Positions 54,493 through 63,996 of a stretch of 64,000 bases of DNA are shown here, in pieces (the first letter of the stretch is position 1; each line of letters opens with the position of its first letter). The notes below the pieces were generated by a model. The model saw nothing but the letters and a program-made list of their open reading frames with translations. It was not told where the DNA came from and did not search any database. A program made the position numbers and the translations under genes. Origin of the DNA: Acidimicrobiia bacterium (GTDB lineage: Bacteria; Actinomycetota; Acidimicrobiia; Acidimicrobiales; VFJN01); the NCBI GenBank assembly GCA_009694375.1, contig SHVB01000007.1:55655-119654 (forward strand), written 5' to 3'.

Positions 54493-55848
54493 TTGTCCGA
54501 CGACACCCTTACCTACGAGCCCAGCCCGGAAGCGACCGACGCTCCTCCCACCTTCGGCACCTTTGCCGAGGACGGCACCTACATCCCGCGTGAGATCGCC
54601 TTCGACGACCTCGGCGGCGCCTTCGGGGACGCCATCGACGGCACCCTCGTATCAGTGGAGGATGGCCAACTCGTAGAAGGCACCGTGGTCAAGGTGGACC
54701 GGGACGAGGTCCTGCTGGATATCGGCTACAAGTCCGAGGGAGTGATCCCCAGCCGCGAGTTGTCGATTCGCAACGACGTCGACCCACACGAAATCGTGGC
54801 GCTGGGCGACAAGATCGAGGCGCTCGTTCTCACCAAGGAGGACAAGGAGGGTCGCCTCGTCTTGTCTAAGAAGAGGGCCCAGTACGAGCGGGCCTGGGGA
54901 GATATCGAGCGCGTCAAGGAAGAAGATGGCGTCGTCACCGGTCCGGTTATTGAGGTCGTGAAGGGTGGCCTGATCGTCGACATCGGACTACGCGGCTTCC
55001 TCCCCGCCTCTCTCGTGGAGCTCCGTCGGGTGCGGGACCTGCAGCCTTACATCGGGAAGATGGTCGAAGCGAAGATCATCGAACTCGACAAGAACCGCAA
55101 CAACGTCGTCCTGTCTCGACGGGGGTGGCTGGAGGAGACCCAGAAGGAGCAACGCGAAGACTTCTTGGCCAATCTGAAGCCGGGTGAGGTGCGTGATGGC
55201 GTCGTATCCAGCGTCGTGAACTTCGGTGCGTTCGTCGACCTGGGAGGTATGGACGGCCTGATCCATGTATCTGAACTTTCATGGAAGCACGTGGACCACC
55301 CCGGTTCGGTCGTTGCGGTCGGCGACGAGGTGAGCGTCCAGGTACTTGAGGTCGATCTCGAGCGTGAACGGATCAGCCTGTCCCTCAAGGCCACGCAGCA
55401 GGATCCATGGCAGGAGTTCGCCACATCCCATCAGGCCGGGGAACTCGTGTACGGCCGGGTCACCAAGTTGGTGCCCTTCGGCTCCTTTGTGCAGGTGGGG
55501 GAAGGGATCGAAGGCCTCGTGCACATCTCAGAGATGTCGGCTCATCACGTGGAACTGCCGGAGCAGGTCGTGACTCCCGGCGAGGAGCTGTGGGTCAAGA
55601 TCATCGATCTGGACCTCCAGCGTCGCCGCATCAGCCTCTCGATCAAGCAGGCCGCGGAGGGCGGCGTGGTGGCGGCGGAGTACCAGGATCATTTTGGGGA
55701 ACAGATGTACGACAGCGAAGGCAACTACGTCGGCCCCGCCATCGAGCACTCCGAGGAAGCTGAGGCGGCCTGGGCCGAGTATTTTGTGGATTCCGCCGCG
55801 CCGACCGAGGCTGCGTCGGTGGTCGAAGTTGACGACGTCTCGGAGTAG
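54493..55848 (+). CDS. rpsA: 30S ribosomal protein S1
   Basis: The 451-residue protein has four S1 RNA-binding domains at about 55-125, 140-205, 225-295 and 310-380; examples are DEVLLDIGYKSEGVIP, GLIVDIGLRGFLPASL and NFGAFVDLGGMDGLIHVSEL. Four domains is the usual actinobacterial form, shorter than the six of E. coli. The acidic C-terminal tail is disordered. TTG is the start codon. The 119 nt that follow hold only the cpaB leader. Confidence 0.96.
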   Translation: MSDDTLTYEPSPEATDAPPTFGTFAEDGTYIPREIAFDDLGGAFGDAIDGTLVSVEDGQLVEGTVVKVDRDEVLLDIGYKSEGVIPSRELSIRNDVDPHEIVALGDKIEALVLTKEDKEGRLVLSKKRAQYERAWGDIERVKEEDGVVTGPVIEVVKGGLIVDIGLRGFLPASLVELRRVRDLQPYIGKMVEAKIIELDKNRNNVVLSRRGWLEETQKEQREDFLANLKPGEVRDGVVSSVVNFGAFVDLGGMDGLIHVSELSWKHVDHPGSVVAVGDEVSVQVLEVDLERERISLSLKATQQDPWQEFATSHQAGELVYGRVTKLVPFGSFVQVGEGIEGLVHISEMSAHHVELPEQVVTPGEELWVKIIDLDLQRRRISLSIKQAAEGGVVAAEYQDHFGEQMYDSEGNYVGPAIEHSEEAEAAWAEYFVDSAAPTEAASVVEVDDVSE

Positions 55849-55967
55849 TTTTGCGGGTAGCCTTCCGATGAGCAGACGCCGTGACGTCAATGCATCCTGA
55901 TGTAGTGTTCAAGGTGCGGGTAACCTACGCCCGATACTGCAACTGACCGCAGCGAAAGAAGGAATGC

Positions 55968-56780
55968 GTGGGTTCTCGACGGACTTTGATTCTGATAGTG
56001 GCGGTTGTGGTGGGGCTCTTGTCGGCCTTTGCCCTCTACACTTACGTCGGCGGTATTGAAGACAACGCCAACCGCAATGTTGAGCGAGTCGAGATGTTCA
56101 AGATCGTTCAGGACATTCCTAAAGGAACCTTTGGCGACGAAGCCTTTGCCCAGGGTCTCATTGAACAGGACATCATCTCCAAGGAGTACCTCCCGGCTAC
56201 GGCCATCACCGATCCGCGTCAGATCGAGGGCTTGGTGGCCATCTCAGACTTGCCTGCCAATGCGATTGTGGTCGGAAATAATTTTGTGTCCCAGGCCGAA
56301 TCTCTCTCGTCGTTCTCGAGTCTTCTGAAGAACAACGAAGTGGCCATCACGATATCGGTCGATCAGGTTCATGGAGTGGCGGCACTACTCGTGCCCGGTG
56401 ACTTCGTGAACATGCTGGTGAACTCGGACCTCCAAGGTGCCGCATCCGTCTACTCCCGGCCGGCCCGCTTCCTCTACCAGAAGATTCAGATTCTCGCCGT
56501 GGGTCAGGACCGTAAACTTGAGCCCGGTGAGACTGCCGTTACCACTCCGGACGGATCTCCTGTGGCGACCGGGATTTCCTCGGGCCTGATTACCTTCGCA
56601 GTGCCTGCCGAGGCTGCCCAACGCATAGCCTCAGTGGCCGGATCGGACTTCTACCTCACATTGGTCCCCAAGGATTATCAGCCCACTCCTCTTCCGCCTC
56701 TTGACACCGCGGCGCCATTACCGGGCGAGGCTCCCGGTCAGGTGACGCCCTATGGCCCCGAAGGGCGTCCGCCCTCCTAG
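55968..56780 (+). CDS. cpaB: Flp pilus assembly protein CpaB (RcpC)
   Basis: The 270-residue protein has an N-terminal membrane anchor (LILIVAVVVGLLSAFALYTY), an SAF domain (MFKIVQDIPKGT, ISDLPANAIV) and the CpaB conserved VAITISVDQVHGVAALLVPGDFVNM. It is an envelope component of Tad pilus machinery. AGAAGGA 4 nt before GTG 55968 is the ribosome site. The stop overlaps the next gene as TAGTG. Confidence 0.92.
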   Translation: MGSRRTLILIVAVVVGLLSAFALYTYVGGIEDNANRNVERVEMFKIVQDIPKGTFGDEAFAQGLIEQDIISKEYLPATAITDPRQIEGLVAISDLPANAIVVGNNFVSQAESLSSFSSLLKNNEVAITISVDQVHGVAALLVPGDFVNMLVNSDLQGAASVYSRPARFLYQKIQILAVGQDRKLEPGETAVTTPDGSPVATGISSGLITFAVPAEAAQRIASVAGSDFYLTLVPKDYQPTPLPPLDTAAPLPGEAPGQVTPYGPEGRPPS

Positions 56781-58030
56781 TGTTTCCTCCGGCGGAATCC
56801 CGACTCACACGACAGCTTCGAAGGACCGCTGACATCGCTACGAACCCGCTCCATCAGGTACCTCTCATCGTTCTTGAGGCTGACCCCTCGGCTCGCTCCC
56901 TGCTCATGGGTCAACTTACGGGTCCCGCGGAGTCTTTGGCATCAGTTCAGGAACTCACCTTGAGCACCGATGGTGGGCCATTGGTGTTGTTGCTCGGTCC
57001 CTCCTTTGCCAGCACAGAAGGGATTGGTCAGATCCTGCCGTTCCTGACTGATCACCCGGAGGTGGCCGCGATCCTCGTCACGGACGAGCTGTCTACCGAA
57101 CTGCTCCAGGTAGCCCTGCGATCAGGCGTGAAAGACGTACTGGCTGCGCCGGTGACCATCGATCAACTGATGGCGGCGGTGGTGAGGGTTTCGGAAACAC
57201 TGGGTTCGGCTTCGCTCGTCCGGGATCAGGCCCGTGGCGCCGACCAGGAGCGGGGTGGGATTTCCGCCAGCGATGGACTGGAGGGCGACCGGGCCAAGGT
57301 TCTCACCGTGTTCTCCACCAAGGGTGGCGCAGGGAAGTCGGTGCTGGCCGTCAATCTGGCCACGGTGCTGGCCCGACGCAGCGATAAACCAGTCGTGTTG
57401 GTTGATGCAGACCTACAGTTCGGCGATATCGCCGTCATGCTTAGTTTGGCCCCCCACCACACGATCGTGGATGCCGTCGGGTCCCTCGATCGACTCGATG
57501 CCGAGCTCCTCCAGCAGTACCTGCTGCGCCACCAGCCCTCGGGATTGCTGATTCTTCCGGCCCCGCTGGAGCCATCCTTCGCCGAACAGATCACGGCGGA
57601 AGAGATCATGCAGATCGTGGCCATCTTGCGCACGTTCTGCTCCTTTGTGGTTATCGATACCCCCGCCTACTTCAATGAGGTGGTTCTTGCCATTATCGAA
57701 GATAGTGACGAAATCCTCCTGATGGCCGGGATGGATATTCCGAATATCAAGAACGTCAAGATCGGCCTCCAGACCCTGCGGCTGCTCAACTTGCCAATGG
57801 AGAAGGTCCACCTCGTACTGAATCGGGCGAACTCAAAGGTCAAGCTCGACGTGAGCGAGGTCGAAAAGACCCTTCAGATCAAGGCCGAAGCGCTTATCCC
57901 CAGCGATGTGGTTGTACCTCAATCGGTGAACAAAGGCACTCCAGTAGTCATTGATGCGCCAAGGTCGGGAGTGGCGAAGTCGATTGAACAGCTTGCCAGG
58001 ATGTTCTTGTCGGACGGTCGTCGACGTTAG
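56780..58030 (+). CDS. tadZ: Tad pilus localisation ATPase TadZ/CpaE-like
   Basis: The 416-residue protein has an N-terminal receiver-like domain without the phosphoacceptor pocket, then a MinD/ParA-type ATPase with the deviant Walker A FSTKGGAGKSVLAVNLA, VDADLQFGD and VVIDTPAYF. TadZ places the pilus apparatus at its cell site. GTG 56780 shares one base with the cpaB stop. Confidence 0.92.
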   Translation: MFPPAESRLTRQLRRTADIATNPLHQVPLIVLEADPSARSLLMGQLTGPAESLASVQELTLSTDGGPLVLLLGPSFASTEGIGQILPFLTDHPEVAAILVTDELSTELLQVALRSGVKDVLAAPVTIDQLMAAVVRVSETLGSASLVRDQARGADQERGGISASDGLEGDRAKVLTVFSTKGGAGKSVLAVNLATVLARRSDKPVVLVDADLQFGDIAVMLSLAPHHTIVDAVGSLDRLDAELLQQYLLRHQPSGLLILPAPLEPSFAEQITAEEIMQIVAILRTFCSFVVIDTPAYFNEVVLAIIEDSDEILLMAGMDIPNIKNVKIGLQTLRLLNLPMEKVHLVLNRANSKVKLDVSEVEKTLQIKAEALIPSDVVVPQSVNKGTPVVIDAPRSGVAKSIEQLARMFLSDGRRR

Positions 58031-58050
58031 GTCTGAGGAGGAAAGGGACC

Positions 58051-59412
58051 ATGAGCCTTTACAAACGCTTACATCAGGTAGATCCGGAGGCGGCCTCATC
58101 GGAGCCCACTCGGCGCGACCCAGTGCTGGACGAACTCCGCCAGAGGATCCACCACCATCTCATCGAGGAACTAGGTCCCGTTCTCTACGACAAGCGCCTC
58201 TCTGAAGACGAGTTGCGTCGCCGAGTCCACGAGCAACTCCAGGCGGCGATGGCCCTTGAGCGCTCACCGATGTCGGCTGCCGACAAGGCGAAACTGATCC
58301 AAGATGTGTCCGATGACATCCTCGGTTACGGGCCGATCGACCGCCTTCTGAAAGACGAAGAGGTCACCGAGGTCATGGTCAACGGTCCGTATTCGGTGTA
58401 CGTCGAACGGTCCGGGCGGATCGAGAAGACCAAAGCCGGTTTTGTGGATGAGCCCCATCTTCGACGGATCATCGATAAAATCGTGAGCCAGGTTGGGCGG
58501 CGTATCGACGAATCAACTCCGATGGTGGACGCTCGTCTCCCGGATGGCTCCCGAGTCAACGCGGTGATCCATCCATTGGCCATCGGGGGTCCCTTTCTTA
58601 CGATTCGCAAGTTCGCCGCGGACCCCTATCAGATCGATGATCTGATCCGTTTCGGCACGCTGAACGCGCAATCCGCCCGTTTTCTCCAGGCCTGTGTAGT
58701 GGGCCGTCTCAACGTCATCGTGTCGGGCGGTACGGGCACCGGCAAGACCACCACCCTCAACGTGCTGTCCTCCTTTATCCCCACCGATGAACGCATCGTG
58801 ACGATTGAGGATGCCAAGGAGCTGCAACTCCACCAGGATCACGTGTTGGCAATGGAAGCCAGGCCGCCGAACATCGAGGGCAAGGGTGTCGTGGCGATCC
58901 GTGACCTAGTGCGGAATGCGTTGCGGATGCGTCCCGACCGAGTGGTCGTGGGCGAGTGTCGTGGCGGCGAGGCGTTGGACATGCTTCAGGCCATGAATAC
59001 GGGACACGACGGCTCAATCACGACCATTCACTCCAACAGCCCACGGGATACGTTGTCTCGGATCGAGACGATGACCCTCATGGCGGGATTCGATCTTCCC
59101 ATTCGTGCCATTCGTGAACAGATGGCATCCGCTCTTGATCTCATCGTGCACCTCACTCGACTGCGCGATGGCACTCGTCGGATTACCCACGTGACAGAGG
59201 TCCAGGGAATGGAGGGAGACGTGATCACCCTTCAGGACGTGTTCCTTTTTGATTTTGGTATGGGCATCGACGAGCACGGTCGATTCAATGGTCATTTGAA
59301 GGCTACCGGTGTGCGGCCGAAGTTCACGGAGAAGTTGGCTGATTTGGGGATTCGACTCGGACCGGAAGTTTTTCAACCAGAGGCCTTTGCCCGCCGGGCC
59401 GGGGGCGTTTGA
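58051..59412 (+). CDS. tadA: Tad pilus ATPase TadA/CpaF
   Basis: The 453-residue secretion ATPase has Walker [14 protein letters not shown], an Asp box (VTIEDAKEL), Walker B ([15 protein letters not shown]) and the His box [12 protein letters not shown]. It powers pilus extrusion. GAGGAAAGG 4 nt before ATG 58051 is a ribosome site. The stop overlaps the following gene as TGATG. Confidence 0.95.
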   Translation: MSLYKRLHQVDPEAASSEPTRRDPVLDELRQRIHHHLIEELGPVLYDKRLSEDELRRRVHEQLQAAMALERSPMSAADKAKLIQDVSDDILGYGPIDRLLKDEEVTEVMVNGPYSVYVERSGRIEKTKAGFVDEPHLRRIIDKIVSQVGRRIDESTPMVDARLPDGSRVNAVIHPLAIGGPFLTIRKFAADPYQIDDLIRFGTLNAQSARFLQACVVGRLNVIVSGGTGTGKTTTLNVLSSFIPTDERIVTIEDAKELQLHQDHVLAMEARPPNIEGKGVVAIRDLVRNALRMRPDRVVVGECRGGEALDMLQAMNTGHDGSITTIHSNSPRDTLSRIETMTLMAGFDLPIRAIREQMASALDLIVHLTRLRDGTRRITHVTEVQGMEGDVITLQDVFLFDFGMGIDEHGRFNGHLKATGVRPKFTEKLADLGIRLGPEVFQPEAFARRAGGV

Positions 59413-61328
59413 TGCGAAAAGTTGCCTTGGCTCTTCTCGCGGTAGTTGCTCTCGCCTCCATAACGTCGGCAGGGATGGCATCGGCCCAGGATCCCATCAC
59501 GTTGGAAGTCCGCCAGGTGGATGCCACCGGCAACGGCCAGGTCAAGGTCACCTTCGCCTACAGCGGGGACCGCGAGGATGTGGGGGGTTTGGTGGTTCGC
59601 CAGGCTGGCGAGGTTGTCGACTCCAGCGAGGCGGTTCCGCTCGAAGACCAGCAGGCGCTCGGAATCGTGCTCCTGATCGATGCGTCACAGTCCATGGCGG
59701 ACGACGCCCTGATCGAGCGGGTGAAAGAAGCGGCCCGCGCCTTCGTTGACGAAAAGGCGGCCACGGATCAGATCGCAGTGGTGTCCTTCAACTCCGCCAT
59801 ACGTGTCGAACAGGATTTTACGACTGACAAGGAATTGCTGACGTCCGCCATAGAGAAGATCTCGCTCGGGCCTACCACCGTCCTGTACGACGCGCTCGTG
59901 CGTTCGGGGGAACTCTTCGGAGATCGTGAGCTCCAACGTAACGTCGTGGTGTTTTCCGATGGGGGGGATGCCGGCTCGGTTGCGACGGAATCGGAGGCGC
60001 TCGGTGCACTGGAAGAGGCCGATGCGGCCCTCTTTGCGATCGGGGTAGCTAACCCAGGGTTTGAGAGCCTGTCCGCCATGTCCCGTGAAACTGGCGGCAG
60101 CCAGAGCACGGCTCGGGATGCGGGCTCGGTTGGCGCCGTATTCGAGGATGTTCAGTCCACCCTGCGGAAGCAATACGTGGTTGATTTTCCCGCAGTTGAG
60201 ACCCGCGGTGTGGTGCCGATCACGCTGACCATTGGCTCGACGCAGACATCAGCCGAGTACGTTTCCGGCTCAATAGAGGCCGGATCAAGTGGTTTGCGAC
60301 CCCAGGTGGTGGCCGCGCCTGGCGGCCCCGCGTTTTTCCGAGGTCAACTGGGGCTCACGTTAGGGGTTGCGTTTGCCTTGATTGCCGGTGTGTTGTTGAT
60401 CTACACCGTTGGCAACATCTTCTTTTCGGGCGACAAGTCCTTGACGGACGCGCTCCTCCCGTATTCAGGGGATTACGTTCCGCCCAGCGACGACACCGAG
60501 GACGAGGGCAAACGTCCTTCGTTGGTCACAACCCAAGTGCTCAAGCGTGCCGTCTCCGCCACCGAAAATCTTGCGAGACGTCAAGGGTTGCTCGCTACGG
60601 TGGAGCGTCGACTTGAGCAGGCCAATCTTCCGCTGCGAGCGGCCGAGGCGCTCTTTTTCTACGGCGCAGTCATTGTGATCTTCGGAATTGGTGCAGTGGT
60701 ACTGCTGGGCGGGTTTACCGGCCTGTTCTTAGCCTTGTTCGTAGCTTTGGCACCTATCGCGCTTCTCTTTCGGCTGGCCACGAAACGACAGAAAGCCTTC
60801 AACGCTCAACTCCCCGACACGCTGCAATTGATGGCGAGCACTCTGCGAGCTGGCTACTCCCTCATGCAGGGCATCGAGGCCGTCTCACAGGAAGTATCCG
60901 AACCGATGGGACGAGAACTCCGCCGGGTGGTGACCGAGGCCCGGCTTGGCCGGCCGCTGGAAGAGTGCCTCGATGGGGTGGCGAAGCGCACCGGTTCAGG
61001 CGACTTTGCGTGGGCCACGATGGCCATCCGGATTCAGCGTGAGGTCGGCGGCAACCTAGCTGAGTTGCTGGTAACGGTCGGGGAGACGATGACCGAACGG
61101 GAGCGACTCAGGCGGGATGTGAATGCGTTGGTGGCGGAGGGTAAAATGAGCGCCTATGTCCTGGTTGCGTTGCCCTTTGGCGTGGGCATCTTTATCTGGA
61201 TCTCGAACCCTTCATACATCGCCCCGCTCTTTGAGGAGACACTCGGAAACATGTTGGTGGGCGGTGGGCTCCTGTTAATGCTCGTGGGCGGCATCTGGAT
61301 GAAAAAGATCATCCAGATCGACATCTGA
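59412..61328 (+). CDS. tadB: Secreted von Willebrand A domain fused to TadB
   Basis: The 638-residue product begins with a signal peptide (residues 1-26, cleavage after ASA), a beta-rich segment, then a VWA domain with MIDAS motif DASQS at 90-94, a Thr in GPTTVLYD and Asp in FSDGGD. A membrane helix at about 312-335 is followed by a T2SF/TadB domain with its helices (LPDTLQLMASTLRAGYSL, RIQREVGGNLAELL). TadB alone is about 310 residues. The fusion would put a metal-binding adhesion domain outside and the pilus platform inside. It is linked to tadA by a 1-nt overlap. Confidence 0.9.
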   Translation: MRKVALALLAVVALASITSAGMASAQDPITLEVRQVDATGNGQVKVTFAYSGDREDVGGLVVRQAGEVVDSSEAVPLEDQQALGIVLLIDASQSMADDALIERVKEAARAFVDEKAATDQIAVVSFNSAIRVEQDFTTDKELLTSAIEKISLGPTTVLYDALVRSGELFGDRELQRNVVVFSDGGDAGSVATESEALGALEEADAALFAIGVANPGFESLSAMSRETGGSQSTARDAGSVGAVFEDVQSTLRKQYVVDFPAVETRGVVPITLTIGSTQTSAEYVSGSIEAGSSGLRPQVVAAPGGPAFFRGQLGLTLGVAFALIAGVLLIYTVGNIFFSGDKSLTDALLPYSGDYVPPSDDTEDEGKRPSLVTTQVLKRAVSATENLARRQGLLATVERRLEQANLPLRAAEALFFYGAVIVIFGIGAVVLLGGFTGLFLALFVALAPIALLFRLATKRQKAFNAQLPDTLQLMASTLRAGYSLMQGIEAVSQEVSEPMGRELRRVVTEARLGRPLEECLDGVAKRTGSGDFAWATMAIRIQREVGGNLAELLVTVGETMTERERLRRDVNALVAEGKMSAYVLVALPFGVGIFIWISNPSYIAPLFEETLGNMLVGGGLLLMLVGGIWMKKIIQIDI

Positions 61329-61347
61329 TGCTACTGAATCTGCGAGG

Positions 61348-62265
61348 GTGCGCATGTTGATCATCGGAATCGTGGGCATCGGGGCCTGTCTCGGCCTGAT
61401 TCTTTATGTTGTCGGAAGCCAAGCGGAGGAGAAGGCATCTATCCGGGCTTCGCTGCGGCAGTTGGGTGACTACGAGATTGAGTCGGTTCGAGAGCGTGAA
61501 CTGCTCGATTCCCTGCCAAATCGAGCTTTCGCTCCAATCTTTAGCGGACTATCCGCCATCGGTAAACGATGGACGCCTCTCGGGTATGCCGACACTATTC
61601 GGCAGAAACTTATTTCCGCTGGTACCCCCGAGCCTCAGGCATTCGACCGATTCCAGGCTGTACGAGTGCTTACCGTCGCGCTCGCTCCGCTTGTTGGCTA
61701 CTCGGTCTATGTCAAGATGCCGGTCGGGGGTCTGCCTCGGTTGGCGGCTACCTTGGTCGTTGTCGCTGGCCTCATCATGGGCCCCGATAATTCGCTCAAC
61801 CGCAAAATTGCGAAGCGTCAGTACGAAATCCGTCGGCGGCTCCCTGATGTGATGGATCTCCTGGTGATCAGTGTTGAGGCTGGCCTCGGCTTCGAGCAAG
61901 CCCTCGACCGCACGGTGGCGTCTGTACCGGGCGCCCTCACCAATGAGTTTGCCCGAATGTTGGGGGAAGTACGGGCTGGCGCCACCCGTTCTGATGCGAT
62001 GCGAGCGATGGAGGCTCGTATCAACCTGCCGGAGATTCGCTCCTTCGTCCTCGCCATCATCCAGGCCGACACCTTCGGAGTGTCGATCGGCCGGGTGCTG
62101 CGGTCTCAGGCCGACGAGATGCGGGTCAAACGGCGCCAGCTGGCTCAGGAGCGAGCCCAAAAAGCGCCCGTGAAGATGCTCATTCCGATGGTTTTCTGCA
62201 TTTTTCCAGCCCTGTTCGTGGTTGTCATCGGTCCCGCGTTCTTGAATCTTTCAAAGACCCTCTGA
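61348..62265 (+). CDS. tadC: Tad pilus platform protein TadC
   Basis: The 305-residue T2SF-family membrane protein has RRRLPDVMDLLVISVEAGLGFEQAL and a DTFGVSIGRVLRSQADEMRVKRR segment, ending with two hydrophobic helices. It partners TadB in the inner-membrane platform. GTG 61348 is used, with ATG 61354 as alternative. It follows tadB by 19 nt. Confidence 0.92.
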   Translation: MRMLIIGIVGIGACLGLILYVVGSQAEEKASIRASLRQLGDYEIESVRERELLDSLPNRAFAPIFSGLSAIGKRWTPLGYADTIRQKLISAGTPEPQAFDRFQAVRVLTVALAPLVGYSVYVKMPVGGLPRLAATLVVVAGLIMGPDNSLNRKIAKRQYEIRRRLPDVMDLLVISVEAGLGFEQALDRTVASVPGALTNEFARMLGEVRAGATRSDAMRAMEARINLPEIRSFVLAIIQADTFGVSIGRVLRSQADEMRVKRRQLAQERAQKAPVKMLIPMVFCIFPALFVVVIGPAFLNLSKTL

Positions 62266-62275
62266 GGCCTGAGCC

Positions 62276-63727
62276 TTGGATGTTGAGCCCCAGCATCGGG
62301 GAATGATTTGGCGCTTCACTCATCCTTCGATCGGCGGAGCGGTCGGGGTGGCGTTGGTGAGTGTCGGGGGGGCGTCCATCGGACTGCGTTCCTTGGCGGA
62401 CAACTCGTTTATGACCCATTTGGCTACCGGGCGCATCATCCTTGCTTCTGGCTCGGTCCCGGTGTCGGACCCGTATACCTTTACCGCAGCGGGTGAGCCC
62501 TGGGTTGTGCAAAGTTGGCTTGCCTCGCTGCTCTACGCCAGCGTCGAGCGTATCGGCGGCTTAGGTGGGGTGCGCCTGTTGATGGGGTTAGTGGCCGCAG
62601 TCCTTATCGGATTGGTGTGGCATCTCTTGCGCCCCGCCGGGGGATTGTTGGCACGACTTTTGGTTGGGGCTCTCATGGTGACAGTCGGAGCGGGACTGTG
62701 GACCGAGCGACCATACATGTTGGGCCTGATTGCCTTTGGGCTGGTGGTGCTGGCCGCCGAGGGGCGCCTCAATCCGATGTGGCTTGCTCCTCTGGGGTGG
62801 TTGTGGGCGAATACGCACGGTTCCTACCCGCTCGGCATGGTGTACCTGCTGGTGGCGGCGGTAGGGACTCGTCTGGATGGTGAGACCCCGGCGGTGGAGT
62901 TGCGCTGCCTGCGCTGGCTCGTCCCGGGCCTCTTGCTCGGTGCGGTCGGCCCGCTGGGGCCAGGCGTGTTGTTGTTCCCCTTCACGCTGCTGAGTAGTCA
63001 GGATCTGCTCTCCCATGTGATTGAGTGGCAAGCCCCGCGCTTCGTGAGCCTTCACGACCGAGCTTTTCTGCTCCAGGTCCTACTGGCAATCGTGCTCCTT
63101 GTGCGCCGCCCGCGCTATCGCAGTGCTCTGATTACTGCGGTTTTTACGGTGACGGCGTTAACCGCTTCGCGGAACCTCGCCGTGGCGTCCCTAGCCCTAG
63201 CCCCATCGATGGCATTGGGTTTGGCTGGCCTGGGGGGAATCAATTCCGAGGACCGTACCTGGGCGGCCCGTTTGACAAGTCTCGGTGGTGTGGCCCTGGC
63301 TGGGATGGTCGTTCTTGTTCGTCTAGCCCAGCCCACCATGGACTTCGCTGCCATGCCGGTGGATGCATTGGCCTATCTGGAGCGAAACGAGATCGATCTA
63401 TCGGAGCATCGAATGGCAGCTCCAGACATCGTTGGCAACTTCCTAGAGTTCGTGTACGGCCCGGGTAGACGGGTGTTTTCTGACGATCGCTATGACATGT
63501 TCCCGGCCGAGGCTTCAGAGGCGGCGATATCATTCTTCCAAGTGAGTCCTGATGTGCTCAGTAGACTTGAGACGTACGACATCGAACTGGCGGCGATACC
63601 ACGTTCGAGCCCCCTCGCTCTGGTAGTCACAGCAGATGCCCGGTGGCGAATCCTGTTTCAGGACGACAACTGGCTATTGGCATGCCGGCGAGGAGTCAGC
63701 CTCGCCGGATCCGTCGATACCTGTTAG
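62276..63727 (+). CDS. Polytopic membrane protein of unknown function
   Basis: The 483-residue protein has about ten transmembrane helices and a soluble C-terminal domain of about 115 residues. The loop after helix 1 reads SDPYTFTAAGEPWVVQSWLA, a motif seen in GT-C-like membrane proteins that also carry DPYS and a Trp-rich element, so a glycosyltransferase-like role in modifying pilins or envelope is possible but unproven. TTG 62276 is the start used; ATG 62303 is the alternative. It lies 10 nt after tadC and is likely in the same operon. Confidence 0.82.
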   Translation: MDVEPQHRGMIWRFTHPSIGGAVGVALVSVGGASIGLRSLADNSFMTHLATGRIILASGSVPVSDPYTFTAAGEPWVVQSWLASLLYASVERIGGLGGVRLLMGLVAAVLIGLVWHLLRPAGGLLARLLVGALMVTVGAGLWTERPYMLGLIAFGLVVLAAEGRLNPMWLAPLGWLWANTHGSYPLGMVYLLVAAVGTRLDGETPAVELRCLRWLVPGLLLGAVGPLGPGVLLFPFTLLSSQDLLSHVIEWQAPRFVSLHDRAFLLQVLLAIVLLVRRPRYRSALITAVFTVTALTASRNLAVASLALAPSMALGLAGLGGINSEDRTWAARLTSLGGVALAGMVVLVRLAQPTMDFAAMPVDALAYLERNEIDLSEHRMAAPDIVGNFLEFVYGPGRRVFSDDRYDMFPAEASEAAISFFQVSPDVLSRLETYDIELAAIPRSSPLALVVTADARWRILFQDDNWLLACRRGVSLAGSVDTC

Positions 63728-63751
63728 TCGAGTAAACCGGAAATCGGGGGG

Positions 63752-63797
63752 GCACGCGAAATAGGGCCGGGCTGCTGCCCGGCCCTATTTGGCGTGC
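63752..63797. terminator. Strong bidirectional terminator
   Basis: AAATAGGGCCGGG (63759-63771) pairs perfectly with CCCGGCCCTATTT (63778-63790) around CTGCTG. An outer GCACGC (63752-63757) pairs with GCGTGC (63792-63797). A/T runs flank the core on each side, so it can terminate both convergent transcripts. Confidence 0.85.
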
Positions 63798-63807
63798 GTC
63801 GAGTGGG

Positions 63808-63996
63808 TCAGTTGAGGCTCGACCCGGCGGAATTGAATTTGCCGTTGGAGTTAGTACCGATGGTGGTAATGGCGACGATGCAGACCACGGCGATGAGGGC
63901 GACGAGCAGGGCGTACTCCACCATGGCTGCGCCACGGTCGCTGTCGGAGAACCGGGCTCGCATCCAGGTGGCGAGGAATTCGTAGGTGGTAATCAT
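63808..63996 (-). CDS. flp: Flp-family type IVb pilin
   Basis: The 62-residue prepilin has DRGAAMVEYALLVALIAVV: cleavage follows Gly, and the mature protein has Glu at position 5 and Tyr at 6, the hallmark of Flp pilins. It is the subunit assembled by the Tad operon, but it is transcribed from the opposite strand. The start ATG is 4 nt from the window edge, so its promoter is not visible. Confidence 0.92.
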   Translation of the reverse strand: MITTYEFLATWMRARFSDSDRGAAMVEYALLVALIAVVCIVAITTIGTNSNGKFNSAGSSLN

